NCBI GenBank assembly: GCA_035578905.1
Contig: JAQJVL010000526.1
Location: forward strand, 1 to 64,000
Source of the DNA: Stictocephala bisonia
Taxonomy: Eukaryota; Arthropoda; Insecta; Hemiptera; Membracidae
Length of the DNA: 64,000 bases
Direction: 5' to 3'
Program-made: the position numbers and the translations under genes
In this document: positions 22,357 to 33,930 of the stretch, piece after piece
Position numbering within the stretch: position 1 is the first letter of the stretch
How the letters are laid out: every line of letters begins with the position of its first letter
Notes under the pieces: generated by a model
The model's input: only the letters and a program-made list of their open reading frames with translations
Told to the model about the DNA's origin: nothing
The model's database searches: none

Positions 22357-24934
22357 GTATGAACTGACCTCACCTTTAACTTATATTAAATAAAACTAAA
22401 TTATAAATGGGTTTTTTATATTAAATCAAAATCTTTATCAAATCTTTATTCACTAACTATAAAATACACAAACAAAAAGGTTACATAAATTACACATGAA
22501 AGAAAGAAATAACTGATATCAATTCATCCATAAGGGTTAGAAAAAGGTAAATAAATAAAATAATTACTGGTATATATATGAGTCCCTTCCACATAAGCCT
22601 AAGGCACTTAATTAATATTACTTCTTATTAGATTGCGGCTCAAACTCAGTTATTTTTTATGACATTTCATGTAATTGATTGATTCTGGTCGTGTATTGAT
22701 AAGTGATATTTTACACAGTATAATGCAATATTCTTATACAAATTACCGATAAAATCTATTTTATTTTATATCCGCTTCTTATCATTCTCCTTACCTAACA
22801 TTCTATCATCGAAAAGTAGAACACAGCACAAACTACTTTTCTATCCAACCCCGTAATTATATAAAGCCTATTTAAAGACAAGAGATCTCTTAAGAAGACG
22901 TTATATAAATATATAATATCAACTGTAAAATGTGATTTATTAGTTTTTCCTCTGGTCCTAACTTAAGAAAACAACTGAAATTAGTTTATCTTCTAAAACT
23001 TGGGGACTCTCCAACTTTCCTAATCTCCCTTTCTGAAATATTTATACGTTTATTTAAAACTGAACGAACAAGTTGCTAACAAATTGTAAAACAATCAAAC
23101 GTTTTCAAAAATAAAAATAGTGTTCTATAAAAACAATGATTAATAAATATGGCTGAATAACAATTAGACTCACATTGCGCAAAATTTATCAAAATATAAA
23201 TCTGAAATTGGACCACAGAATCACAAAGTGTAATCAGCGATGGTGTAATTTACCCCCAAACTCTGTTCAAATAAACATGGGAATTCATTTGCTGAAACAA
23301 CGTGTCAAAACAGTTTGAAACCACATGCTCTCCGCACTCCACTTTTAATCAAGTTTGCTGGAATCTATGGTTAGTTTACATTGTCAATAGTCGACCAGTG
23401 TCTAAAATAAATCACTAGTAACAAAATGAAGTCTACGTAAACAAGTCTAAAATACGTACAAAATAAACATTTATTTAAAGATTTTCTATTATGCTAAATA
23501 GTAAAAATGCTATAAGAAACAAGTTGATGCTTGTAAAAAGGGTTTTCAATAAATTTGGAAGATAAAAAAAGTATTTTTTGCAAAAAAATGTTTAAAATAA
23601 AATTATCAATTTAATACAAATTTAATTATTACAATATTAAATTGATTGTAATAATTTTATTAATAGAATCCAACCGACGTGATTATAAATGTACTATTAC
23701 CAAACACATTATAATTTATTGCACTAAACACAAAATATTAAAATTGATTATTTTTATCACAAATAAAATATTGTAACTATTGATATGATAAATGCATTTC
23801 AATGTTGATTTTAAATAAAATTGGTTCAAAAATAATCTATCTACAAACCACATATAACAAACAAAATTAGAGTTTTTAAAGCAGAACATTCCAAACAGTA
23901 AAGTAATACTAAAGTTGACTTATAACTTCAGGTACTGTATCTTTATAGCATGATAACTAAGCAATAAGTGTTTAGAATTGTCTATAAACCCCACCCATAC
24001 ACGTACATTGGTATTGGCCCACCCACCTACCCATACACGTACATTGGTATTGGCCCACATATTGGCCAGTATAAGAAAAAATTGTGCAACCGTTACCAAA
24101 TCACGAATATTTTTGTTTTGAGAAACTGCTTTTAAAATAATTAGGATATGGTATTTTAAGAGAAAAATAATACCAAATAGTAAATAGCAATAGCAAAAGT
24201 AATAGCAATAGTAAATAGCAGAAAGCAAAAAGTAAATAATAGCAGGTTTCTGTAAATATAATCTGTAAAACATTATTATTATTTTTCGATCGCTATTTTG
24301 TATCTGTTATTAGGTTATTATTTGAAATGCTAATGATAAGTTTTAAAACTTAAGTACTAAATTTTCTTTTTTTTTTCAATATTTTTAAGCACTTTTTGAG
24401 TTCTTGGCAGTTAATATAAATATTTTAAACAAATCTAAACATCCTAAAAATATTAATTTGAGAAATGTCATATAATTGGAAGTTACGGTAAATTAAAAAC
24501 ATCGTAAATTTAAAACACCACTTTTACTACTAAATAATATCACTTAAAACTAGTTCGTAATAAGCGGATTAAACCAGTTAAAAGTTTTTAATAAGAATAT
24601 ATTAAACTTCCGTTAACTTTATGTTACCTTGTGATGTAAAAAGAGTGTTGAGAAACAACATAGGAATAGTGATAGGATAACAAATCATTAGTGATCAGAT
24701 GTATCTTTCAGATTAATAAAAAATCCCCAAAGAATAAAATCAAATAATTAAAAACATATAAATTAGAAGTTTGTTTATAGTTTGTAATTTTGATTACTCT
24801 TGCCTACAATTATTACGAAATAGTTAAATAGTATAAAATGCGAATGTTTTAAATACAATTGAAATAAAATATTTTTTTTTCGCAGATGTAAAAAAATATA
24901 CTACAACTCAACCCCTTTGTATTTATTGTTTCAG
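22357..24934 (+). other. Locus B intron (phase 0)
   Basis: The donor is GTATGA and the acceptor ttgtttcag (AG at 24933-24934). Reading through the donor gives one Val then a stop. The intron is AT-rich; a dispersed minisatellite patch lies at 23989-24068. I see nothing else in it. Confidence 0.85.
23989..24068. repeat. Dispersed CACGTACA minisatellite patch
   Basis: Two and a half units of about 38 bases (CCCACCCATACACGTACATT followed by GGTATTGGCC) lie inside the locus B intron. They share the CCCATACACGTACA core with the inverted ends of the foldback element at 45822-46299. All units here face one way. Confidence 0.7.
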
Positions 24935-25351
24935 GAACATCACAAGGGCGAGAAGGGCCACAAAGGGCATAAGTTCCATGACAAAGGGTCTTACAAAAAG
25001 GGTCATAGCACGAAGGGAAAACATTCTATCCACAAGCTAGACGAGCACAAGAAGAAGAAGCATTTCTATGACGAGCACCACGATGAAGGCCACCACAAGA
25101 AACATGGCGGGTACCACCATCACCACGACCACCACCACGGAGGCAAGTACAAGAAGGGCCACAAGAAGTCCGGGTACCACCACGACCACAAGGGCAAGAA
25201 AGGTCACCATAAGAAGGGCGGACACCACCACCACCATGCGGGCCACAAGAAGGCGGGAGGTCATGACGAGCATTACGGACACAAGTCTGAGTACGGCAAG
25301 AAGGGAGGCCACAAAGACCACAAGAAGTGGGGATTTAGTAAGAAGCACTAG
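24935..25351 (+). CDS. Locus B, exon 2: His/Lys-rich C-terminal chain
   Basis: The exon starts in phase 0 with GAA (E-H-H-K-G-E-K-G-H-K) and ends at TAG 25349-25351, giving 138 residues. Of these 40 are His and 36 Lys, with runs such as H-H-H-H-D-H-H-H and H-H-H-H-H and no Cys. Motifs F-Y-D-E-H-H, K-K-G-H-H-K-K-G and the C-terminal K-K-W-G-F-S-K-K-H align with locus A. The family resembles uncharacterised histidine-rich proteins of insects known to me only from general composition. Divalent-metal binding is plausible for such His density but not shown. Confidence 0.9.
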   Translation, partial: EHHKGEKGHKGHKFHDKGSYKKGHSTKGKHSIHKLDEHKKKKHFYDEHHDEGHHKKHGGYHHHHDHHHGGKYKKGHKKSGYHHDHKGKKGHHKKGGHHHHHAGHKKAGGHDEHYGHKSEYGKKGGHKDHKKWGFSKKH

Positions 25352-25951
25352 GTACTATGTAAGGCTGATTGTTCTTGGAATATTGGTTAAGATACGCGCT
25401 ACCCTAAGTCCATAAGCCTCTTCGGAAGGTTGATAATTTATCTGTGGTAATTTAGAGCAAATTAACTGTCTTTTCAATAATTTTTACGTTATTAATTAAA
25501 ACCATTTGATTTATTGATGAATGTTTAGTCCTGCAAGTTCAAGGCATGTGCCTTATTTCCAGATTTCAACACAAATTTCATGTGTTAAAACGTATCAATT
25601 ATGTACATGACTGAAAAAGCAGATAAGGACTAAATAAGCTTGAAAAAAATACTTTGTTTTTGAAAATTTTCTTAGCAAAAGTATTATATTATGTGTTAAT
25701 AGACAATTATCTTTAAATAAATTAGGCTTTAGTTCTTATTTACGCTTTATAATTAAATAATTTCTATCACACTGTAAATTTGCTTTCTTAAATTTGTTTG
25801 CTTCCAAATAGTTTAACAAATTTTAGTATTTGACGTTTTTTCGTTGTGTTATTCGTTGTAATTATAAGTTAGCTGTTTTGTAAATATTGTTACGAAATGT
25901 TATGAGACTGTGTTATCTTGTTTTATCGAGTTGAAGTGTTTTGTTATTCCT

Positions 25952-25957
25952 AATAAA
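25952..25957 (+). terminator. Candidate polyadenylation signal, locus B
   Basis: AATAAA lies 600 bases after the stop and is followed about 20 bases later by TGCTGTGTTTTT, a fitting GU-rich downstream element. A nearer ATTAAA at 25495-25500 is the alternative, giving a ~150-base 3' UTR. Confidence 0.4.
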
Positions 25958-26359
25958 TCATTATTTATTCATGCTGTGTTTTTATCTTTATTCATCATAA
26001 TAATATCTTCATTCTATTCTTCTTGATCTACAATTGAATAAGGTTAAGTAGTAAATTACAATTTAATAAATTGTACTTAAATAATTAAATGTATAAAATA
26101 AGGTGTTACAAATTTATAAATTATGAAAAACAATTTTAATTTTAGAGTCGTATGTGTCTGGAAAAGTGGGTGGATCTATGGGTTTCCATCAAATTGTATC
26201 TACTAGGGAGGGTGGGAGGGCCTATCAAGTGGTTTGTAGTAAGGTGAAACTTTCCCAATGTTAAAAATTTCGGGCCGTAAGTTAATTACTTTAAAATCAA
26301 TCCAAACGTAATTAATTTAAAATATGTACTCTTGAACGCAAATGGTTTATCGACCCATC

Positions 26360-27170
26360 CCTCTCCAATAGTTTATCGACCTCTAACACAGTTTTGAGGC
26401 CCCCAACACAGCTAACCAGCCCTCAATATAGTTTGTTAATCTCTAACAAATTTTTTAGATTCCCCACACAGTTTGCAGAAGCTCCAATACAGTTTGGTGA
26501 CCTCCAACACAGCTAACCGACCCTCTAGCACAGTTTGTCACCGTGCAATCGTAACATGGTTTCACGATTCCCCACACAGTTCACCGAACCCCTAAAACAG
26601 TTTAGAGATACCCAGCACAGCTAACCAGCCCACCAACATAGTTTGTCGATGTCTAACTCATACTTGTAGATTCCCCACACGGTTTGCCGAACCCCTGACA
26701 CAGTTTGGTGACCCTCAACACAGCTAACGTTTGTCGATCTCCAGTTTTTCGACTCCCTACACAGTTTTTTGGACTCTTAACACCGTTTGGAGGCCCTAAC
26801 ACAGCTAACCGACCCTCCAACACAGTTTGTTGACCTCTAACACGGTTTTACGATTCCCCACATAGTTTGCCGAACCCCTAACACATTTTGAAGACCCTAA
26901 CACAGCTAACCGATCCACCAACACCGTTTGGAGACCTCCAACACAGCTAACCGATCCTCCAACACAGTTTGTTGACCTCTAACATGGTTTTACGATTCCC
27001 CACATAGTTTGCCGGACCCCTAACACAGTTTGAAGACCCTAACACAGCTAACCGATCCACCAACACCGTTTGGAGACCCCCAACACAGCCAACCGACCCT
27101 CCAACACAGTTTACAATCGTCTAACACAGTTTTGCGATTCTCTCCACAGCCGGTTCTCCCGTATATAGTT
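26360..27170. repeat. ~100-bp higher-order repeat built on AACACAGTTTG
   Basis: Short phrases (CTAACACAGTTTG, TTTTACGATTCCCCACA, GCCGAACCCCTAACAC, AACACAGCTAACCGACC) recur in a fixed order about every 100 bases, roughly eight times. Each large unit is itself made of ~22-base subunits ending ACACAG. Copies are diverged. The + frame at 27030-27359 is a by-product. Confidence 0.8.
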
Positions 27171-27569
27171 TTCCTGCCCACCTTCACAGTGAAGACTCCA
27201 ATTCAGTTTGCCGACATGTCCTTACCATGTCACACACATTTTATAGGACGTCATCCCTGTGAGGACTGTGTGAGTGAGCAGGATGGACGAGGACTTATGG
27301 TATTTTTAATGTACCATTTCAGTACGTTTGTTCATTTTAGACTCATAAGTAAGTTGTAAGTTAACGCAGGCAAGTGACAGTTAGTAGTTATTTCCGACAA
27401 ACAGCTGGTCATCCAGGTGTTATCACAGTCGATGGAGTTATACTCCGAAATAAATAAACAGAAGTATAGGTTACGCTTGGAAGGTGTTATAATTATTTAC
27501 TTTATTAGGTAAAGTTATAATAAAGCTCCAAATGTACCAGCACTTTAAAATCATGTTGCTAATATTCAT

Positions 27570-28000
27570 TACTAAGATGTCGATCGTAAAGATATGGGCG
27601 AATATGAAAGATAAAAACTGTGATGGGTGTAGATTATCGAGTGGCGTCATTGTTATTAACTAAAGCCGACTGTTTCTTAGAAAGAGGCAATTTATTAATA
27701 GCCCAATAGGTAGGGCAACTAAAGGACCTTCAGCTTTACGTGGTATTGTACACGCAGTATTTATCTGATTTTCAGCTAATTTACGTGCCTTACAATCAAG
27801 TTCTTTCACCCACACAACGTCCGGACCTTGACTACCATCAAACATGGACAACCAAGACTTGCACGGTAGTGTCCAATTGATGGCAACCATTAAGCGGAAT
27901 CCCTGTCAGTATTGATTGAATCGAGCTCAGGACCTATTACCTACAAACTCCACAAGACTTTAACCTCCAAGTAACAGGGTTTCAGCACTGCGTCAATAGT
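27570..28000 (-). repeat. RepA, near full-length copy
   Basis: Reverse-oriented landmarks include AGATGTCGATCGTAAAGATA, GGGCGAATATG, CAGCTTTACGTGGTATTGTA, CACACAACGTCCGGACCTTG, AACCATTAAGCGGAATCCC and CCTATTACCTACAAACTCCA, ending with AGTAACAGGGTTTCAGCACT. The frame at 27660-27890 on - is a translation of this repeat. Confidence 0.75.
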
Positions 28001-28615
28001 GCCAACTTAATTTTAAAAAAAAGTTTGGGTTAATTAGGCATTAAACTTAAAATAAAGTTGGAAAACATTGAGTGGAAATATTTTTGGAAGTGGTTTGCGG
28101 GGAACATTAGCAGTGTGTTCGAACCGCTCGCCACGGTCGGCTTGCCGCGTCTCAGCTCGGTCACGGTTGGTTACTTGCCGCTCAAAGATGAATGACTTAC
28201 TTACCAACTCCGGATTTCTGCATTGCAATTTGTTCAGATTACTTAGAGAAAAGTTACTACTTCAGTGGCTTAAGGATTAAACTGTTTTTATACTAGTTAA
28301 AATTTAGATATTAAAAAAATTTAGAGGTCGTTACAAAAATTATAAATCGTAAGATATATACTATTATCGTTGAAAATGTTTACTAAAATTTCATGTAGTA
28401 CAAATTATTCAATAAATTGTTGAAATTATATACAAATGAAATGTTATAATTTATTTAATAATATATAATATTATTGAATACAATATAACGTATAGCTTTC
28501 AAATCCAACTACTAAATTAAACAAAGGAGGAATTAAATATCTAAAACTAGACGAATAAATAGTATTCAAATAAAATCTTCAGTACAAAGTACTTATGTCT
28601 TAGTGTTTAAATATT
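28001..28615. other. Intergenic; GC-richer patch at 28080-28200
   Basis: The patch contains several CpGs (AACCGCTCGCCACGGTCGG, TTGCCGCGTCTCAGCTCGGT) and stands out from AT-rich surroundings. Overlapping frames on both strands (28068-28280 +, 28034-28228 -) show no known motif. It may be part of an unrecognised element. The rest is AT-rich with nothing recognised. Confidence 0.35.
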
Positions 28616-28700
28616 GATCTTCTGTCACAGAGAAAAATACAGGTTTCATAACCATTCTACACCTGCTTCTCGTATAGACTGAGAACCAGCTAAACCCCAC
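28616..28700 (-). mobile_element. LINE 3'-end fragment, R-T-G-x-G-R-C family
   Basis: GATCTTCTGTCACAGAGAAA followed by ACACCTGCTTCTCGTATAGA matches, with gaps, the start of the copy at 48475-48545 (GATCTCCTGTCACAAAGCT ... AACACCTGCCTCACTGATTC). Only the terminal part of the element is kept. Confidence 0.45.
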
Positions 28701-29385
28701 CACCCCAACCCCCCAACTCCACCCATGAAAATAACGAAATGGGTAATAATTAAACTATGTGATCAATAATAGTAGCCTCTTTTTAAAGTAATCTAGCTTT
28801 TTAGTTTATCAGTGACCATCAAATTATTTATTTAATACATGTATATCAAAACCAAAGTACTATCATTACTTTTTATTTTATTTTCACATACTCTATAATA
28901 ATAAGGCTTAATCCAGCTTCAATTTAGCGAAATCCAGTTATACTTTTAAAAAGCAGTGATTGCACTTTTTATTTTCTATTTTATTTTTATCTAATCTTAT
29001 ATACTATAATAAGTGAAGCAGTTATTTTTATTAATGCAACTCCTCCCTTATTTCTTGATAACTTTTAGCGATATTTTGCCTCTACTCGTAGTTGAGCAAT
29101 AAGACCTTCATTGTTCAATATTTACAGTCTGAAGGCCATAGAAATCCCTCAAAATACATTTTTCGACTATAACAATAACATGGAGACAGATTTAAACTAG
29201 TAAAAAAGAAAAAGTTGGTCAAATAGAAATAAATAATTATGTTTCTGACATTTTAACACCTGTTGGAATATAAATTTTTTGGGAAGGATATGAATCTTTT
29301 CTAATAATAGATAGTGTAAGTTTGATCGATCAAATGGAAATTTTGTTTGATCTATAAAATATATATTTTATATACTAATCTATGA
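28701..29385. other. AT-rich intergenic DNA, nothing recognised
   Basis: I see no coding, RNA or repeat features here beyond low-complexity AT sequence. Confidence 0.4.
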
Positions 29386-29389
29386 AAAT

Positions 29390-29640
29390 TGGTCGGTAGC
29401 GTAGTTGGTTAAATCCCAGCTTCATAAGCTGGAGGTTCTTAGTTCGATCCCAATCAGAATCAATATATTTTGAGAGAGATCAGCTGATAACCGCCGGCTG
29501 TTCATTTGTCATTGGGCTATTAACTAATGACACTTTCTAAGGAATAGTCGGCCTTACTTTGTAACAATGAGTACATTAGCTCATCTACACTCATTCGAAA
29601 TCCATATTCGCCCATATCTTGATGTTCGCTGTTTTTATAA
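29390..29640 (+). mobile_element. tRNA(Met)-like SINE head joined to a RepA 3' end
   Basis: TAGCGTAGTTGG (29397-29408) fits an A box. CCAGC-TTCATAA-GCTGG (29415-29431) is a perfect anticodon arm with CAT at the anticodon position, and AGTTCGATCCC (29441-29451) fits a B box. The T stem and acceptor stem are mispaired, so this is not a working tRNA. It is followed by the RepA tail (GGGCTATTAACTAATGACAC, GTAACAATGAGTACATTAGC, CATATTCGCCCATATCTTGA), giving a SINE-like arrangement. Confidence 0.6.
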
Positions 29641-29804
29641 TAAATAAAAATGTAAAAAAGGTGAAAGCATATGTTTCTGTCTGTGCCTTCTTTATACATC
29701 ACCAAACCATTCATCCGATCGTCATGTGACGTTGAGAAGTCAAGTATTTTTCCTCAGGAAATGTTTTCGAGCATGGTTTTATTCGTATCCGACAGTAGCT
29801 TTAA

Positions 29805-30210
29805 GTGCTACCCCCGATGCTTTAAGCTTTAAGGGAACCCGAACAATGTAGTATTTGTCTGATTTTCAGCTAATTGACAAGTCTGATGCTCAGTTCAGAC
29901 TCCCTTACACAACATCCGGACTCTGATTACCATCCTCTGACACCCCATACTTCTCTAGTAGTGTCTACGTCGATGGAAGCCATTTAGCGAACCTAATATA
30001 GAACCTATCGCCTACAGTCTCCACAACACTGTCCCCAAGCAGTTGGGTTACAGAACTACGCCGATGTTAAGTTGTAGGTCCCTTAGTTATCTTGGTTATT
30101 GGGCTATGTATTAGTGGGCATTCAAAGAATCAGTTGACGTAGAGTCAAAGTTTACATTTATTCTATATCCGAAACCGACATCCACTCATATTCTCTACGA
30201 TTGTCATTGT
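29805..30210. repeat. RepA fragments in opposite orientations
   Basis: 29805-30065 is reverse-oriented RepA (TTTTCAGCTAATTGACAAG, CAACATCCGGACTCTGATTA, CCTATCGCCTACAGTCTCCA, CCCCAAGCAGTTGGGTTACA). From about 30070 the sequence switches to forward RepA (TTGTAGGTCCCTTAGTTATC, TTGGGCTATGTATTAGTGGG) and fades near 30210. The head-to-head switch suggests a rearranged or nested insertion. Confidence 0.65.
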
Positions 30211-31070
30211 ACCTATACAAATTAATTACCAAACAAATATAATTACATTATTTGCAACAATAGTTTAGGATTTGTCTTGTTTTCTACATGTTAGTAAAGA
30301 TAAAAATGCCTTTTCTAGGAAATGGTCTTTATTTTTAATGGTACTATTGCTCTTAAAATTATTAGTAGTGATAAAAGTAACTAAGGAATAATTTAATAAT
30401 ACAGGGATTTATAGCACAGGTGAATTCTTTTTTAAATTGAGTACAAATTCAATTATTTAATAGGACCATATCTAAAATAGTTTACCTCTTGACTCCTGAT
30501 CCAATGTCACTTAATGTGTCAGATACCCCGTTTTTTATCAGAGCAATTTTATATTATTATTTTAATTTATATCTATCACATAAGGGGCAAGTGAAGGCGA
30601 AGCTTAAGAGGGTCGTTGAGCTCGAGGGAAAAACGTCAAAAACATGGCTTTACATTTCATTCGTAATAATGATTTTATCTCAACTCTTCTAGGTGTGAAA
30701 GACGTTTATTTCCATAAAATTGTAGTATTTTTACAAAATGTCAGTATTTTAATAATTTTTTACAGTTAAACATGTCATTACCGATGATTTTAATTGAAAA
30801 AAACTCTTAATATCAACTTATAATTTACTAGAATTTACCTTTAAAATAATCATACAGTGTTCATTATAATGATAATTTTAATGAACCGTACAGTGAAAAA
30901 TAGAACAGCAAGTTTTAGCCTTCTGGTGGTAAGGTTGTACGTCTACTAAGACTGTCAACTTCCCAGTGGTGGCTTAGCAGTTTGTGAAACGGCTAACTAA
31001 AGTATAGCGGTTAGTATAATTAATTATAAATTACTGTGATGAAATAAATATTTGTACTTAGCTCCTTCAG
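30211..31070. other. AT-rich intergenic DNA, no gene recognised
   Basis: The + frame at 30489-30692 has no recognisable motif. I see no other structure here. Confidence 0.4.
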
Positions 31071-31073
31071 AAG

Positions 31074-31841
31074 CAGTGTGGCAATTCCCGCATTACATTT
31101 GTGCAGAAGAATCACAGTTTGGTGTGCCTTAACAATAAAGTACTACATATATCGGAAAGATCAAAAATATATTTCGATATATCGATAAGTATGTTTCAAT
31201 ATATCGATAAATATGTGTCGATATATATCGGCCGTATCGATAATTTTTTTATGTATCATATCAATAAATATTTACGTAATTCCCTCCTGAAAATCATCAC
31301 GTTTCGTAAAAAGACATTTAAATTGCATCTTATGCGTTCCAAAAATAAATTGAAGTATAAAAGTAACTTTATTATTTAGTTTATGTGAGGTTAAGTGGAA
31401 AATTGATTTCCAAACTTATATTTTGAAATGGTTTACCTGACAATTATTGGAAGTAGGTTTAGTGAGTTAATTCGTTTAATTTTTAGCATTTATAACAAGC
31501 CTAATGGCATTTTTAATGTGACAAACAGAAATAATAAAGTTATTACCTGCATCATTCTTTTATAACTAACATAATAATTAAATGTATAAGTAATTATTCT
31601 TATTTTGAATTTTTACTTGATTCGTGTAGATATTTAATTTTTACATTCAGAAGTCTATTCTAAATAGTGCACAGCAAAATATGAGTGTATTTTTTGTCAT
31701 GACATTAGAGTTAATGCATAATTTTAAACATATAAATTTACAATCCGATATATCGATATTTCTCTAATATTATCGTTAGATCGATATTTGATTTGCGATA
31801 TATCAAGTTTCCGATATTTTGAAAATATTTGCCATCCCTAT
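31074..31841. mobile_element. Possible hAT-like non-autonomous element with TATCGATA subterminal repeats
   Basis: Both ends carry clusters of TATCGATA / CGATATATCGATA: 31180-31250 at the left and 31748-31820 at the right. The right end reads GCCATCCCTA, whose complement TAGGGATGGC resembles hAT termini; CAGTGTGGCAA at 31074 is a possible left end. No 8-bp target duplication was found, so the limits are tentative. TATCGATA also equals the DREF-binding DRE of Drosophila. The + frame at 31101-31379 looks like repeat translation. Confidence 0.4.
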
Positions 31842-31845
31842 ACAT

Positions 31846-33199
31846 AGCCTGTATATGGTAAATTATACTTCAAATAAAACTAAATATTTAGGCTCTGAAG
31901 CATTATTGCTTCTAAAAATTTCTCACTAAACCTTCCCAATTTTATTGGTCTTTTTTAATCCCTCGCGTCTTTGGAAAATTCTTATCGGACCTTTCGGATC
32001 ACACGTTATGAATTGCCTTTACTATATACAATCTGTAAACTTTAAAAGTGTTATTTCCATTCAATTTATTTAAAAAATAGAATCAAGATTGGTTTAAGCA
32101 ATAATTGGAAAAATATTGTAACTATCCAATTTTTGACATGAGAAGTTTAATAATTTTTCACTTACAATATTTTATGAGAAGATATGCAAGGCAGCTTAAT
32201 CATTTCTACTAATTATTATACAGGCTGTGGTCTAATAAAGGGATTTATTTAAGTTTTAATTAACAGCTTCACAACTGATGTTTAAAACTCTCTCAGAATT
32301 GCAAAACCACCGTATTAAATTTAATATAGGTAGTATTAGTAAAATACTGTTTTATTAACACATTTCTATATTAAAGACTTGTATTATAATTAAAATATAA
32401 TTTATATTAATGAAATTGTACAAAGAGTTCACTCCAATATTAAATAATTCTAGATACCATAAAAGCATGCAAACCTTCTCGATTAGTTGATCATTAACTT
32501 TATTATGTTACACTAACGTTAAAACCTATGTAATAAACGTACTTCAGGGTCCTTTCATTAATTAATTTTTATATTTATATACTATTTATTAGTTATATTT
32601 TTCTTATTGTCAAGATAAACGAATAAAGTTCTGACTTATTCAATCATTTAAAAGAACAATGCTCATATTTTAAATACACACTGTACGATTACTTTTATTT
32701 GTTTTTATTTTACAGTGTGTTAAAAATATATAATACAATACGAAATTCCTACTATGTCTACTGTCTTATGTTTATTTTAAATCAAGCTTGGATTGTTCAC
32801 AAGTAGTTCTACTACATTATTGTAATTAAAACGCGTATTATGTTACGGGAATTATGAGTTGGACCTGTACTCGATCAACAAGTTTTGAATAAAGTGGTAA
32901 CAAATATTTTTTTTTAAAGATATAATTGCTAAAAGTAGCTAATTTGGACTTTCTACTTTCACAGCTAATTAAAAAGCCGTGCACTATATACCATTAATAT
33001 TCCGAGAATAAAGTGGGGGAAAGGTACAAACGGACTGTAAATAAAGTAAAACTTAGAAAATGAAAAAACATTTCAGTGCAACTAATTATTACGACAAACG
33101 AATTATATACATTTTCAATTTTTACATTTTTGTAACTTAACAGAAGCTCTTGTTGACCTATGTTTTTAAAACTTGAATATCTTTTTCGTTTAATAAATA
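31846..33199. other. AT-rich intergenic DNA, nothing recognised
   Basis: I see no reading frame of note, RNA gene or repeat in this stretch. Confidence 0.4.
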
Positions 33200-33350
33200 A
33201 TTTCCCTGGCTATCGGGCCATCAATAAACAGCCCTTTCTGAGCTAAGTCGAACTCAGCAACTAGTAACAATGACTACACTAATTCATCTACATTCATCAC
33301 ACTCATTCACCCTTATATTTGCCTTTATCTCCACGATCAGCGTCTTAGAA
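33200..33350 (+). repeat. RepA, 3'-end fragment
   Basis: It contains CTATCGGGCCATCAATAAAC, AGTAACAATGACTACACTAA, ATCACACTCATTCACCC and CCACGATCAGCGTCTTAGAA, i.e. the last ~150 bases of RepA in forward orientation. Confidence 0.7.
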
Positions 33351-33759
33351 ATGAATAAAGATTTAATGAATTATTTACTATTGTTTTAAATAATACTACA
33401 ACTATTTTTGTGCATCATACTGCTGTTTTCTCTTAGTATCGAATTATTATTATTATTCATAATTGCTGATTATACTTATTTATTTATTATTTCAACGACA
33501 TCAGCCAATATACAATTACAATAATATAACAATAAATTGTTTTTTATTTTAGAATATAACAATAGAATAATAGATTTTATACAATATAAACAAACGATTT
33601 GAAATTATTGTTTCTATTGGAGTTTATTTTTTAGTTGACTGACACTATCAGAGATAAGGTCGACATCTTCAGGAGTCCCATTACCAAACCTTCTGAAGAC
33701 GAGATATAGGATTCTTAAATTAGCCGATTTTACTTACAACTTGTCATTTATTTTAATTT

Positions 33760-33930
33760 GACTCCGATCTTAAAGACTTATTCGAATTTGGGTGGTGAAT
33801 GAGTGGAATGATTGGAGATGAACGAATGTAGTGATTGTTACTAACTAAGGTTGCCTCTTTCTTAGAAAGAGCCATTTATTAATAGCCCAATAGCCAGGGC
33901 AATTAAGGCACCTTCAGTATTATAGGTTGT
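33760..33930 (-). repeat. RepA, 3'-end fragment adjoining a minisatellite
   Basis: Reverse-oriented RepA landmarks (GATGAACGAATGTAGTGATT, GTTACTAACTAAGGTTGCC, AATAGCCCAATAGCCAGGGC, AACCTTCAGT-like) run directly into the TACGTA minisatellite. A forward RepA end lies on the far side of the array (35320-35445). Confidence 0.7.

Noticed and set aside
29390..29462. Functional tRNA-Met
   Set aside because: The anticodon arm is perfect but T and acceptor stems are mispaired and the sequence continues into a dispersed repeat.
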